Assembly: GCA_944474755.1 (NCBI GenBank)
Contig: OX104112.1
Coordinates: 50,046,774 to 50,110,773 of the forward strand
Reading direction: 5' to 3'
Length of the DNA: 64,000 bases
DNA from: Limnoperna fortunei
Lineage: Eukaryota > Mollusca > Bivalvia > Mytilida > Modiolidae
Positions within the stretch are counted from its first letter, which is position 1, and every line of letters starts with the position of its first letter. A model generated the notes under the pieces. It made no database searches and was not told the DNA's origin. It worked only from the letters and a program-made list of their open reading frames with translations. A program made the position numbers and the translations under genes. Of this stretch, positions 1 to 10,499 are shown piece after piece.

Positions 1-160
1 AAGAAAACTTGGCGGAAAAAAATAAGAATAATAATAATAATAATAAGAAACAGAAGAATAACAAGAAGGCTTTCCACTCGGAAAGTGGAAAGCCTTAATA
101 ATAAGAAACAGACTAATAACAGTAAGTCTTTCCACTGGAAAGTGGAAAGCCTTAACTACA
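1..160. repeat. Hairpin-bearing dispersed repeat end
   Basis: An (AAT)n tract and AAGAAACAG motifs lead into two short hairpins whose arms read GGCTTTCCAC / GTGGAAAGCC (about 70-96 and 125-152). The same AATAATAATAAGAAACAG plus terminal-hairpin layout closes the element at 49448-50288, so this is probably the end of a related element cut by the window edge. Confidence 0.5.
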
Positions 161-275
161 GCAATGGTCCTGTTATGGTACATGCATTTCAAAAGATATG
201 GGGGTTAAACAAGGTTTTATGGCATGCCAAGCCTCCTGTTTCCATTACTGTTGCATTAGAGTTAATATGATCGTG
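152..275 (+). repeat. Dispersed repeat with ACAGCAATGGTCCTG motif
   Basis: The stretch from AACTACAGCAATGGTCCTG through the GGTTTTATGGCATGCCAAGCCTCC region matches, with scattered differences, 49108-49210. Both sit next to hairpin-ended repeats, so this is one dispersed family. Confidence 0.5.
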
Positions 276-339
276 CATTTTCGCAGAGTCAAACGAAATC
301 TTTGTCTTTTCTATTTCTGGATGCGACCTTTTTCTAAAC

Positions 340-560
340 ATGAAATGAGAAACTCGACCGTTTTTGAACTAGAATCAGGAACTGCTTACTCGTCGGGAGC
401 CCTTAAGTGCAACCATGATTTTTAGGTTCGGGTTATTCACTTTCTGGTTTTGTGTTTTTAGTTTTCTTTTATGAAATATATGTTTGTCAATCTGGATTTT
501 GTCTGTAGGTTTTTGTTATACGGTCGGTTTTCTTTTTTTTTGTTATTAGTATCATAAACA
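340..560 (+). repeat. Dispersed repeat (ACTGCTTACTC family), copy 1
   Basis: The motif order AACTGCTTACTC, GGAGC..C..AGTGCA.CCATGATTTTT, GGTTACTCACTTTCT.GTTTTGTGTTTT and CGGTCGGTTTTCTT recurs at 14120-14400, 14430-14690 and, more decayed, 17250-17430 and 41585-41750. Repeats with this wording are widespread in bivalves (established knowledge, recalled, not searched). Confidence 0.5.
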
Positions 561-1150
561 ATGTGTATCTCAAAGTTGATCGCTTACATTTTGATATTTC
601 TTTGTAAGTCTTTACTTCATTTTGCGTTTTTTATTTAACAAATGTAGCTCGTATAGTACGTTAAGTCATAATAAAACATAAAAGGATAATACCAAACATC
701 ATATACTTAAACAGTATAAGAAGTAGGCTTTAATGTCTCTCCGTACTTCTAGCAAACAAACAAAGAAATTCTATCAGATACAACCGGCACTTTATAAGGA
801 ATTGTTGGATAATATAGTTAAACGTTTGCCTGGTTTTGACAAGATTTCAAAAAGTATTGCATAATACAAAGAAAAACAATTGAAATTACAAATTTAGTAG
901 AAACGTAAAGTAAATAAGATTCAAGACAATGAATACAACATTTACACAGTTTTGACAGACTGCTTGACAATAATAAATGTCCAAATCCAAATTGATATAT
1001 GCCTATATTTATTTACATACATAAAATCAAAAGCGTTGATATTGTATTGCTTTATTTTCATTAAATTAGAGTTGTCTCGCCTAGAACTGGATAATATCTA
1101 TGAGAGTAATAGTCAATTTAGTACATTAATTGCATCGTTCATTTGTATAT
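560..1150. other. Intergenic, no gene seen
   Basis: AT-rich sequence with no coding signal that I can support. Short open frames near 950-1310 run into the adjacent SINE and are not genes. Confidence 0.5.
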
Positions 1151-1163
1151 CTACGTGTTTATG

Positions 1164-1431
1164 TTTGTTTGTTTGTTTGAATGGTGTTTTAACGCCACTT
1201 TCAGCAATTTTTCAGCTATTTCATGGCGTCCAGTTTTTATTGGGGGAGGAAGCCGGAGTACCCGGAGAGAACCCCCGACCTGCGGTAGGAAAACTGGCAA
1301 TCCTTGTCAATTAAGATTGGAGTCGAGTACACCCTGCCTGCAGTGAGAATCGAACCCGCAATCTCAGTGTTGACAGACCACGTGATCAATGGTAGACAAA
1401 CTACCTAGACCACTCGGCCACCGAGGCCCCT
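1164..1431 (-). mobile_element. tRNA-derived SINE, copy with imperfect target duplication
   Basis: Read on the minus strand it starts with a tRNA-like head (GGCCTCGGTGGCCGAGTGG as A box, GGGTTCGATTC as B box), passes a body with CTTGACTCCAATCTTAATTG-type sequence, and ends in GTGGCGTTAAAACACCATTCAAAC and a CAAA-rich tail. TACGTGTTTATG at 1152-1163 and TACGTGCTTATG at 1432-1443 are a 12-bp target-site duplication with one mismatch. Confidence 0.75.
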
Positions 1432-1488
1432 TACGTGCTTATGAATACTATACTAATTACTCTGACATTTACCGTGAAGAAGCAAAGA

Positions 1489-2450
1489 TCTTCACGTATT
1501 ATTTCTTGTATTAAAAGAAATGAAAGAAAAACACACGGATCGCACTAAACATTAGATAATTATTAAAACAGTATGAGGAAAAGACTTTACGGTCATGTAA
1601 CCCTTAGAGTGAACCTTAAGCGACCCCCACCTCCGTTGGGTATTTATGCATCTCACAAAACCATGACTACACGATATAAAACAGCACACAGTAAAGCTGG
1701 TTTAGACCTCAGTTTTGCCCGGTAAAACAGTAATTATGACTTTTGACGGTGCGTGTATTTATTCCGGGTTACATTCAACGCGAAGAGTTTGAAGCTGGTG
1801 TTAAAAAATGTATGCTCTTGGCAAAAACACAGATAGTAGTTTTAAATTTTTTATAACGTTGTTTATGCTACAAAATATATGTCATCGTAAACACTACTTT
1901 TAATTAAAGCAACGTTAATGGTTATGCAAATACTAGTAGTACTTGACATTATCTATTTTGTATGATGAAATATTGGCCATATTTATATACACTGTGTTTT
2001 ATATTGTTAAAATATAATTGTTTTTAAGTTAATTATTAAACGTCAAATGAAAAACAAAAACACATGTTAAGTCTTTTACACATGAAAATGTCATTTCAAT
2101 TGGATATAAACTGTAGATGATGTGGTTGAATCTATATATTTATTATAATAAAGAACACGACAACATTACATAACATCTGTAGACGTGTGCTTATTCTTGC
2201 AAATATAACATCGCTGTTGAGTAGCAAAGTTGTTACAAGATGCATTCATGCATTGATTCTTGTGACACATTACATATTTCAAATCGGTTTTTTACAAATT
2301 ACATGCAGCGACTGATTTGTTAATAGGTTTCTCAGATGTCACCACCATATTTATAGCTAATATTCCTACAAATGTACGTGAAATCATCTAAATCGGACTT
2401 GTCTGGTCATATTAACTTTTGTATTGGTTGACGTGTTTGACGAGTGCTCT
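1489..2450. repeat. Upstream duplicated block, copy A
   Basis: Sequence from about 1620 to 2350 aligns by eye with 6150-7150 in the same order: the CTCACAAAACCATGACTAC-like start, CAGTAAAGCTG, the GTCATCGTAAACA and TTGGCCATAT stretches, and the block ending GCAGCGACTGATTTGTTAAT / CAGATGTCACCACC. A part of it (1489-1590) is repeated at 2605-2705. No gene follows this copy. Confidence 0.55.
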
Positions 2451-3070
2451 TCTCCTTGCAAGAATTTATTTAATGCTGCTTTAAAGCCGCCACAAAATAC
2501 AAAAACCCTATCTCTATCCGACTATCTGCCATAAAGTTCTTTACATCTTCAACTGATTTATTGTTTGTTAACACGTGAAGCTAAGAGATTGTGACACAAT
2601 ATAGATCGTATTTTATTCAAAGACATTAAAGAAAAATACACGAATCGATGCAGACAACAGATAACTATTTAAACATTATGAGAAAGGGGCTCGACAACAT
2701 TATTGTGAACGTCTACAACTCATGAAAACAGTATCTGTATTAATATATACGCAAAACATTAAAAGTAAAAGTATGAGAGTTGAAAATACCACCAAAACAA
2801 TTATTCAACTTTTTACCCGAAACGTAAACTTTCATTTAATAACCATAGACAAAATATATGAAAAAGCAATGATTTAAGTTTTCCTATCGTGAATTGTCCC
2901 CTCATTGATGCCAATAAAATATCGTACAGCAATTATAAATATTTATACATGTATTTTAATTGAAACATTGCTCTTGAGCCCTTTGTAAAGCTCGGTCTTT
3001 ACTCTGTGGCGGCTTTCTGTACGACAACGGTTGGGAACGGTTACAATCATTAATTATTTCATTCTTTTCT

Positions 3071-3302
3071 TTTGTTTATTTGTTTTGAATGATGTTTAAC
3101 GCCACTTTCAGCATTTTTTCAGCTATATCATTGCGTCCCGTTTTCTTTGGTCGAGGAAGCCGGAGAGAACCCACGAGGAAAACTAGCAATCCTTGTGAAT
3201 TAAGATTGGAATTGATTACACCCTGCACGTAGTAAGACTCAAACCCGGTTGACAGACCACGTGGTCAATAGTAGACGACCTACCTTAACCGCTCGGCCAT
3301 GA
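3071..3302 (-). mobile_element. tRNA-derived SINE, degraded copy
   Basis: Same family as 1164-1431 in the same orientation, with deletions in the body. The tRNA-like end (GCTCGGCC, CAAACCCGG) and the GATGTTTAACGCCACTTTCAGC tail region are recognisable. Confidence 0.65.
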
Positions 3303-4727
3303 TAATGACTTACCTTTATGTATGACAAATATAAAGAAGACGCTGATTTTCATACAATAAATATTTGAGTTGAGACGATTGGTGCATATTTATAAAAAAA
3401 CGTATATGTAGCAATAGTTTTATCCTAGATATATAATAATAAATACAATGTTCTGTTAATTTAGCACATTTTTACTGATCATACGTCATTGTTTTGATAA
3501 CATTACATTTTACACAAAAAATCTTATGAAAAGTGCTGTACCTTCTATTATTTACAATATTGGTACATGTGTATACATGTTTCCTAAATCAAGACAACAT
3601 TATGTTCTACCATCTTTGATATTTAAATCTTATAGAAAAATATAATGTAGTCTTGATAAAAGCGGAAACTGTTGTTTAATTATAAAAACATTAAGTTTTA
3701 ATTTTTCGTTTTACCATTTATTTTAATGCCAGCTATTGTTCGCCTTGTTGCTTTGTCTTAGGGTCATAGTACATTGATTGGTGTTTTTGTCTAAGTTATT
3801 TGTCAGAATCATGGCAAGAATTTTTTGAGACAGGTATAGATCAATAACGTTGCGTTCCTACACTGGCAAACTAGGTCTGTGTTGTAGATTTATAATTTGA
3901 AGATACCATTAGTGTATTTAATTCCAATAATTAATTACACTTTATTTGCGATAATTGTTCATTCGTATGCTATAATTGCATTATGGCAAATAGTTTGAGG
4001 TTACTGTGTTAAATTTAAACCCATGTGCCGCAATTGCACCAATTCCAAAGGTATTGTGCTTGTTTTGGTTTAAACGTAATCACAAACATCGATAATTTTA
4101 ACACAGTAAAACAAGTCAAAGGTATTCTGACTACAGTTAGACGCATTCGCCATGTTTATGTATCACAAAAATTGTTTAAAATTTTAAGTGCAATCAAAAC
4201 AATTATAGCATATTTACGACAAAAGCTATTGCATATATATGAAAAATATTATATCCACTTGAATAAAATTTATTACATATAAATAAAAAAATCGTATAGA
4301 AATGTAAAAAATTATACCTATTAAATGCAAAAGTATTTCATATTAAAGAACATTTATGTAAATTGAATGGAAAATATAGCAATTAAATGGGAAAATGTGT
4401 ACCAATCTAAATGAAATTTTTGCATTTAAGTGCAAAAAGATACAGTATAAATGAAATTCTTATACAAGTTAAACAAGAAAAATTGAATATAAACGAAATT
4501 ATTGAATTTTCGTAACCAATATCTTGCAATAAATATCAGATTTAACTTTTTATTGTATCGGTATGCAAATAATAAAGGCAAATGTATGTCATCTTGGTTT
4601 AATAATGTTGCCTTAAAGTCCCTGACAAAATCTGTAAATTGTACTTTAAACTTAAATAAGTGTTATCATCTCATCACAGCCATATAAATTCTCTTCTGGT
4701 TTGTACAGGAGTGAAAATTTTGATTTG
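3303..4727. other. AT-rich intergenic, no gene seen
   Basis: Very AT-rich sequence. Short open frames at 4025-4282 and 4502-4687 are low-complexity, lysine/isoleucine/tyrosine rich, with no domain or splice context. Confidence 0.5.
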
Positions 4728-4872
4728 TTTTTGAATAAGGTTTTACACCACTTTCATTTTTTTCAATTCAGTTTTTATTAGGGAAGGAAGACTTGTAGTC
4801 AAACACACTTAACATAGTGATTCTCACAACTGGCAACCTCAGTGTTGACCTGCCGATAATCAGCAGAAATGA
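4728..4872 (-). mobile_element. tRNA-derived SINE fragment
   Basis: Partial, decayed copy: TTTTACACCACTTTCA, CAGTTTTTATTAGGGAAGGAAG and CAACCTCAGTGTTGACCTGCC match the body of the family in the reverse sense. Confidence 0.5.
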
Positions 4873-4974
4873 AAATCTTAATCTATTAAAGCCTAACTTT
4901 TAGATTTTAATCTAAATAGTAATCATTGACGCACGTTCTTTCTATATCCTGTACAAATCCTCATCAGTTTTACA

Positions 4975-5425
4975 TAATATTTGTGTATTGGGGAAACTAT
5001 TGACCTTTTTTGCTCTGACTCGGGCACCAAGTTTCGTTCAGTAATGGGAGACCCCTCAAAACGAGCGAAATCATTTCACCAATATCACATTAAATTTTCG
5101 GGGTGTCATGTCAGATAAAAATTTTCGCAAATTTAGAAAAACCGAAGGTTATTCAAGGAAACTCACAAACTCCCATAAAATAGTCCAGAAATAGGCTTTG
5201 CAAAACAGCTGAAAAATATCCAATGCATTTAACAAACTATATAATAAATTAATTTATCAATTCTGTATGAAATTGCTTTTTAAATGCAGCTCTAATATCT
5301 AAATTCCATTGAATAATAAATCCACTGTCCATGCTACAGCTCGGTGCAGCCAAATATCAAAATAAGAACTAATTGCCTCTCCCTAAGTCAAAGGTCATTT
5401 ACAGAGCCGTTGTCAAATATCTTAT
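4975..5425 (-). repeat. Dispersed element, inverted relative to the copy at 36393-36840
   Basis: Reverse complement matches 36393-36840 almost end to end: GGGGAAACTATTGACC, GGCACCAAGTTTCGTT, AGACCCCTCAAAACGA and TTTTCGGGGTGTCATGTCAG all occur in mirrored order. This copy lacks the 896-bp tandem units that precede the other. Confidence 0.7.
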
Positions 5426-5439
5426 TAAAACGAGTATAA

Positions 5440-7330
5440 GTTATAGCATTTTTCAAGATTTTCTGAAAATAATAATTAAACTAAACAATAAATTCCGTCG
5501 TATCTCTGTTGTTTAGAATAATCTGGACGAACTTATTGAACCATTAATGTACTTTTGTAGAAAAAAAACTTCAATTTCAGTTTTCTTGCAGTGTTTGTCA
5601 CAGTATTACAATCGTTAATTTGTCAATTATGTAGAATGATAACTAATTATATAAAATGTCGTTGCATTTTAAGATAAATCAATTACTAATTGTGAAATGG
5701 TTTGCAATGTGGATCAATTTCGTTTTCAAAGGCGTCACCTTGCGATCATTTTACAGTTGAATGCACTTTAAGTATAACATTTCTATAATAACCAAAGTTC
5801 GATGTATTCGGATAGGAACCGTTTTTATGGAGGTGTTTTGAATGTATAAAATTAGTCTGACTGCATTCTGTTCTAATAAAACTGTTTCTATACATAAATT
5901 AATCTTTTTCTCTACCACTATATCAGTCTATAGTTGTTACTGAAGCGAACACATGTTTCAATCAAAAAGCTCAATTAACAAAGCATCCTGGTAATATACT
6001 AACTGGTCATTTGAGTAAAATGTAATGTCCATAAACAATATCTATCGTCCTATTTAAAATATTCGTTGAGAGATATTCAGCAAGCATTGATCGCTTGACA
6101 TTTCGCCCCCCCCCCCCCCCCCAAAGTAACCTATCATATAAGCATCCCATCGTTGGTTTTGTATTAATTCATCACATAAAACGATGCCTAAACAATGTAG
6201 ATCACAAAACAGGACAGTAAAGCTGTGTTCTCTTATAGACAGGTTTATTTTCAGGACAATGTTGAATTATGACCATCTACGGTACATATATTCATTCTGG
6301 GTTAGATAGAAATCAAGATTTTGATGCGCTGAGACGATGATTAAAAGATTTATGCTATTGGCTAAAATAAAGATAGTACTTGCAGCTTTGTTATAACGTC
6401 TTTAAAAAATGTCATCGTCAATAATACTAATATAAAAGCAACGTCAATTGTTATGCATTTACTGAATTGTTTAAAAGCCATCGACTATCTGCAAGATTGA
6501 ATGTTGGCCATATATCGTTATGCACTGTGATTTATTTTGTTAAAATATTATTGTTTTTCTGATATTTATTAAACATTTTATATATGTCAATTTGTTATTT
6601 CATGTATACAAACTTGAATATACCAAGACGTTATTATATGACAAATATAATTTAAACTGTGTACATTTTTACTAACCAGATCTTTAGTTGATATTGCGTT
6701 TGTTTAGAAACTAGAAAAATCATTATTTTTATAAACAATATTAAACTTTTTAAAATTATCAGATCAACGTTTCGCGATAAAAGCAATTCAAACATTTAAA
6801 GTTGAAGAACGTAAAATTTAAAAAAATAAGCAGTCAACAAATTGAACAGTCTTTAACACACAGACATTTTCTGCTTGTTTTAATTCAATTACTTTTGTAT
6901 TGTTGATGGGATATAATCAAAATAGTTATTACATAAGGAACACACATCATTAACATCTGTAGAAGTGTGCTCATTCTTGCAACGATAATATCGTCTTTGA
7001 GTTGCAAAGATGTTACAAGATGTTTTCATATTTTAAAAGAACCGATTGTAAAAACATTTAGGCATTGATTCCTTTGACATAATACATATTTTCAATCGGT
7101 GTTTTACACATTAAATGCAGCGACTGATTTGTTAATAGGTTTCTCGGATGTCACCACTTTTGACGTTATTTTTTTAAATAAATCATTAGAAAATATACTT
7201 TGTTCACATTTACCATAAACAGTTTATTGTCCTACAAGTGTACATGTACACATATGTATGCTATATATCGGGATTGTCTGGTCATTTTAGCGGACTGTTA
7301 ATGGTTGAGGTGTTTAATTAACAATAATTA
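5440..7330. repeat. Upstream duplicated block, copy B (in front of gene 1)
   Basis: Shares its first part (ATGTAGAATG..., TTTGCAATG.GGATCAATTTC) with 15300-15560 and 17520-17770, and its later part (AACATCTGTAGAAGTGTGCT, GATGTTACAAGATG, GCAGCGACTGATTTGTTAAT) with copies A and D. It contains an 18-nt poly-C run near 6105. It ends about 750 bp upstream of the gene 1 promoter. Confidence 0.6.
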
Positions 7331-8050
7331 GTGTTTTTAATAATTTCATAGATATAATAACTTCATTTAATCAAGTAATAATAAGAGTGATACAACTATA
7401 AATTGATTTTAACTATCTTACGACGTTGGTAAGAAAACGATTTCTCTCTTTTTATTACTAAAAAGTAGGTATGTAGTCGTTGTTTTTTTAATGAAACGTT
7501 AGTTTATATATGAATGCAACACTTTATGCTCAGAGTTTACCCTTTTGGGTGTTGCCTTATTAACATTGTGCATGTCGTTATTTAACAGTCAAAGCTACAA
7601 TTTTGAACCGTATGACAGTTTGACTTCAAACAAATGTTCAATTTATGTTGGCAATAAATGTAACCTATATTTATTGACTCTACAAGACAGTTTGTTCTCA
7701 CAGTAACCACAATCTCAAAAGGTAGGTTTTGATCAAAAAAGGCAAGACATTTACACTTTCAATTGAATCCTTTTAATCCTTTATAGATCAATTTTTACAT
7801 ACCTGTTTAAACTTTTGCTTTTGACAACAGTGTAATGCCTAATGGAAACCAACAATGAAACAAATATTGCAACATGTTGCAGGGTATTCACCATTTAATT
7901 GTGCTTCTAAGCGCATAAATGTAAAATATCTTGATATTGATTGTTAAACACTTACGACATAGATACAAAAGATAAATAGTATAGTACATGCAAAAAATTT
8001 TAAACAGAAAATAATTTGCATAGTAATTAATATAACAGTCATTTTCAGAT
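7330..8050. other. Gene 1 distal upstream region
   Basis: No gene seen. From about 7790 the sequence becomes alignable with the region before gene 2 (20320-20580): ACATACCTGTTAAC-like, CACCATTTAATTGT..TTCT and GAAAATA.TTTGCA motifs occur in the same order. Confidence 0.45.
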
Positions 8051-8141
8051 GGATCCGCCCATTGCATATGCTATATATTCATATTTAGAAGCTAACGAGA
8101 AATATATTTGCAAGAGTGATCTTTTCATCAACTAGGTAGGT
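8051..8141 (+). promoter_or_regulatory. Gene 1 probable core promoter and non-coding first exon
   Basis: A conserved ATCCGCCCATT motif at 8053 precedes a TATA-like CTATATATT at 8071. About 60 nt further on is AACTAG/GTAGGT, a good splice donor with cut after 8135. The same order and spacing occurs upstream of gene 2 (20583-20663), while sequence between the motifs has drifted. The natural reading is a short untranslated exon of roughly 8100-8135 spliced to the acceptor at 8611. No transcript data support this here. Confidence 0.5.
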
Positions 8142-8628
8142 GTATTAATGCATATGTACAATGAAAAATCTTTCCATAACAATTTAGAATAAGAAATATA
8201 TTATTAAACATAGTTTAACTGGGAACATAGAATCAATTTAAACTATCAAAAGGAACATTAGATGACAGGATTATCACAACTTTACTTTGATATTGACCAG
8301 TTTTAGCACTTCAACTTTGAGCAAGTGTAATCTATGTTTAACAACTGAAAAGCATTGCCGTTTGTTTGTGCCATTATAATATGATCACAAACTGAATTAC
8401 TGTTTAGCGAGCAGTATTTTAACAATATATGAAGGACGAGAACATTTTGATAACTAATACGGAATGAATACTTTTGACTGAAACTAGAAAAGTAAAGCCA
8501 GTGTTTAGGGTCAGCGAAGGTTTTGTGGTTTGTTTGTGCAAATTAGCTTATGCACTCTTGCTAAACAAATGGTATTTGAAAAAGAAGCTAAATGTACCTA
8601 ATTTTTTTCAGTACAACGATTAATTACA

Positions 8629-8707
8629 ATGCATACCATAATTTTCCTATCGGTAGTATTTGCCTTGATGGCTAGTTCAATTGCACAAGCACAAAGCACT
8701 TGTCAAG
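8629..8707 (+). CDS. Gene 1 coding exon 1: signal peptide
   Basis: ATG at 8629 opens a 26-codon exon with a hydrophobic core and a small-residue cleavage motif A-Q-A, then S-T-C-Q. The donor GTAAGT follows directly, splitting a glycine codon after its first base (phase 1). The start is supported by the gene 2 paralog, whose exon 1 has the same 79-nt length and begins with the same M-H-T. A T-rich tract and CAG acceptor end at 8611, 17 nt before the ATG, so the 5' UTR is probably joined from an upstream non-coding exon. The single cysteine just after the cleavage site may pair with the odd cysteine of the last module (inference). Confidence 0.85.
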
Positions 8708-10429
8708 GTAAGTATATAAGGGCTATATATTACTTAAGTATACTCTAGACAATACACTTCTTTATTTAAGATCAAATATGCTTTTATTATTAATAAATCA
8801 TTTTTTTCCATAGGATAACGGATATGTTTCGCGATAATTAAATTAATGGTATCTCCCCTTATTCGTGACATCACACACATTTGACCAGACTACAAATTTT
8901 TCATATTTGTTGTTTTGTGCGTTTTGTGTTGGCAATAACGTAAAAATAGCGTCATTGGAATGCTTACACTTGATTTGTTCGTCTGTAACTTTTTTAAATA
9001 CTAACATTAGAATGCGTTTATTGCATTTTTAATAAATGTGCATTCCAAAGTGTATGATATTTCTTATATGTAGGTTTTACTACATTTTTTTAATTTAACA
9101 AATATTTACCTTAACAGTCTATATAACAAATGTTTTCGACAGTTTTGATCTATGTGTACGTGTACAATTTTTACCTGTTCGATATAACTGTTGCGTGATG
9201 ATTAGCTTAGTACATGCCCTAGTACACGGGATTTCATTCAGTTAATAGAGCAATTCTGATACTTGACTGTATATAAAATAGGATGTTCATACAATGGGGC
9301 ATGTTTACAAGACGGCGAAACACAGTGGTCTGAGAGTGAATGTGTCACAAGAGTATGTGTTGTTCAACAGAATGCAACATACATCATGCGATCAGTAATG
9401 ATACAGAGTCAAGGTTAGCCTTACCCTGATTTTTATCCAGTTTCTGGTTCAAATTACTTCATATATCTTTACAATACAGCCGGTTGCTATTTATTCGTAT
9501 ATCCGCTTAACAGACGCCTCTGTAGTATGGATTTTAACCTGCAGACTACAGAAAAAGGATCATATATCTGAAATATGTTTAGAACACCTAGACCATAATT
9601 ATATAATACAATTACATAATAGAAATAGTGTAATTATTCAGTGAATCTGTGACGTAAAACAGTCACTCTTTAATATTACATGTAGATGTGTTTTTTAACC
9701 AGACGAATGCAACACTATTTTAAACATAACATATGTTGTAATACAAACAGCTCCCTTTTATTGTTTTGCTGTAATATATTACGAATTTTACATGTTACAG
9801 GTCATTGCCCTTTGTTATAACCGTCTCCAACGTTTGGGCTTTTTACTGCTGAGTACATCTACTTTCTACAATATTAACGTCTTTCTTCGTTATGGTTAAC
9901 TTGCAACTGCACACCGAATTTAATTTTGATGCTGTTACTTTAAATATTATTTTAGGGTGCCGTTACCTAGAAAAATGTTACAATGACCAACAACTGACCG
10001 CCATGGACAGCCAATGTGTGACAAGAAGATGTAATGTGGATACAGTTAACCATTCAGCAGGCATGACTGTTGCTGCGCGGGGTAAGTTATAAAACGTGTC
10101 ACGCAATGTGTAGCTTTAGCTATTTGTTGTAACATATGTTGAAACTGATTTTGAAGTTATCGCATTTGAAATTTTTTTCTGATAGTGACTAAATGCACTT
10201 TGTACGATTTTTATATGAAGAATACTATTAAGACAACTAGATTTTCGATTATTGAATTTTAACCTACGGAATCTAATTTCTTTCAGGATGTCCTTATGAC
10301 AGTAAATGTTACAATTCAGGGGACACTGTTTCACTTATTAGCCAGGGCAACAAATATGCATGTAAATGCTATGTTGATGCAGCGTTATCCGCATTCATTA
10401 AAGATTGCAAATACATTGGCAAAGCTTAA
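8629..10429 (+). CDS. Gene 1: secreted cysteine-rich modular protein (3 modules, 159 aa)
   Basis: Four coding exons join in frame: 8629-8707, 9282-9413, 9956-10081 and 10287-10429, 480 nt in total ending in TAA. All three introns are GT..AG and phase 1. Residues 1 to about 21 form a hydrophobic signal peptide ending A-Q-A, so the product should be secreted; no membrane segment is seen. Two modules with spacing C-x5-C-x12-C-x4-C follow, then a final module with C-x5-C-x17-C-x-C-x12-C. The mature protein has 14 cysteines, an even number, consistent with full disulfide pairing, and N-x-S/T sites (NAT, NHS) lie after the fourth cysteine of modules. An AATAAA lies at 10482. The Y-x-G and paired-cysteine look recalls von Willebrand type C or chordin-type repeats, but the cysteine count is lower, so I do not assign that family. 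Function unknown. It is the short paralog of gene 2 downstream on the same strand. Confidence 0.85.
9282..9413 (+). CDS. Gene 1 exon 2: four-cysteine module
   Basis: The acceptor AG is at 9280-9281 and the donor GTTAGC begins at 9414. The 132-nt symmetric 1-1 exon encodes one module: G-C-S-Y-N-G-A-C, twelve residues, then C-V-T-R-V-C. An N-A-T glycosylation site and an M-I-Q strand follow before the closing glycine. It is the counterpart of gene 2 exon 7, about 76% identical at DNA level by my hand count of roughly 32 differences in 132 nt. Confidence 0.85.
9956..10081 (+). CDS. Gene 1 exon 3: four-cysteine module, near-identical to gene 2 exon 8
   Basis: The acceptor TTTTAG ends at 9955 and the donor GTAAGT begins at 10082. 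The 126-nt 1-1 exon has spacing C-x5-C-x12-C-x4-C with Y-L-E-K between the first two cysteines and an N-H-S site. It differs from gene 2 exon 8 at only 8 of 126 nt by hand count; 6 changes are synonymous and 2 replace residues (E/D and T/I). The neighbouring exon pairs are far more diverged. Confidence 0.86.
10287..10429 (+). CDS. Gene 1 exon 4: terminal five-cysteine module and stop
   Basis: The acceptor TTTCAG ends at 10286. The exon encodes a C-terminal module with C-x5-C-x17-C-x-C-x12-C, then K-Y-I-G-K-A and TAA at 10427-10429. The extra C-K-C pair and odd cysteine count set it apart from the internal modules. It matches gene 2 exon 9 in length (143 nt) and cysteine placement, at roughly 70% DNA identity. 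Confidence 0.85.
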
Positions 10430-10481
10430 ACAAGTCTCAACGATGTAAACCAACTCAGAAATGATATTATATATCAGGTTA

Positions 10482-10487
10482 AATAAA
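10482..10487 (+). terminator. Gene 1 polyadenylation signal
   Basis: Canonical AATAAA 52 nt after the stop codon of gene 1, in an AT-rich 3' region. Gene 2 has the same signal 77 nt after its own stop. Confidence 0.65.
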
Positions 10488-10499
10488 CAATTCTGCATA

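Noticed and set aside
952..1346. Frames of 120 and 67 codons
   Set aside because: They run through the SINE at 1164-1431.
8629..10429. Assignment to the VWC/chordin domain family
   Set aside because: The resemblance is limited to Y-N-G and paired cysteines; modules have four or five cysteines rather than the usual ten of VWC, so I left the family open.
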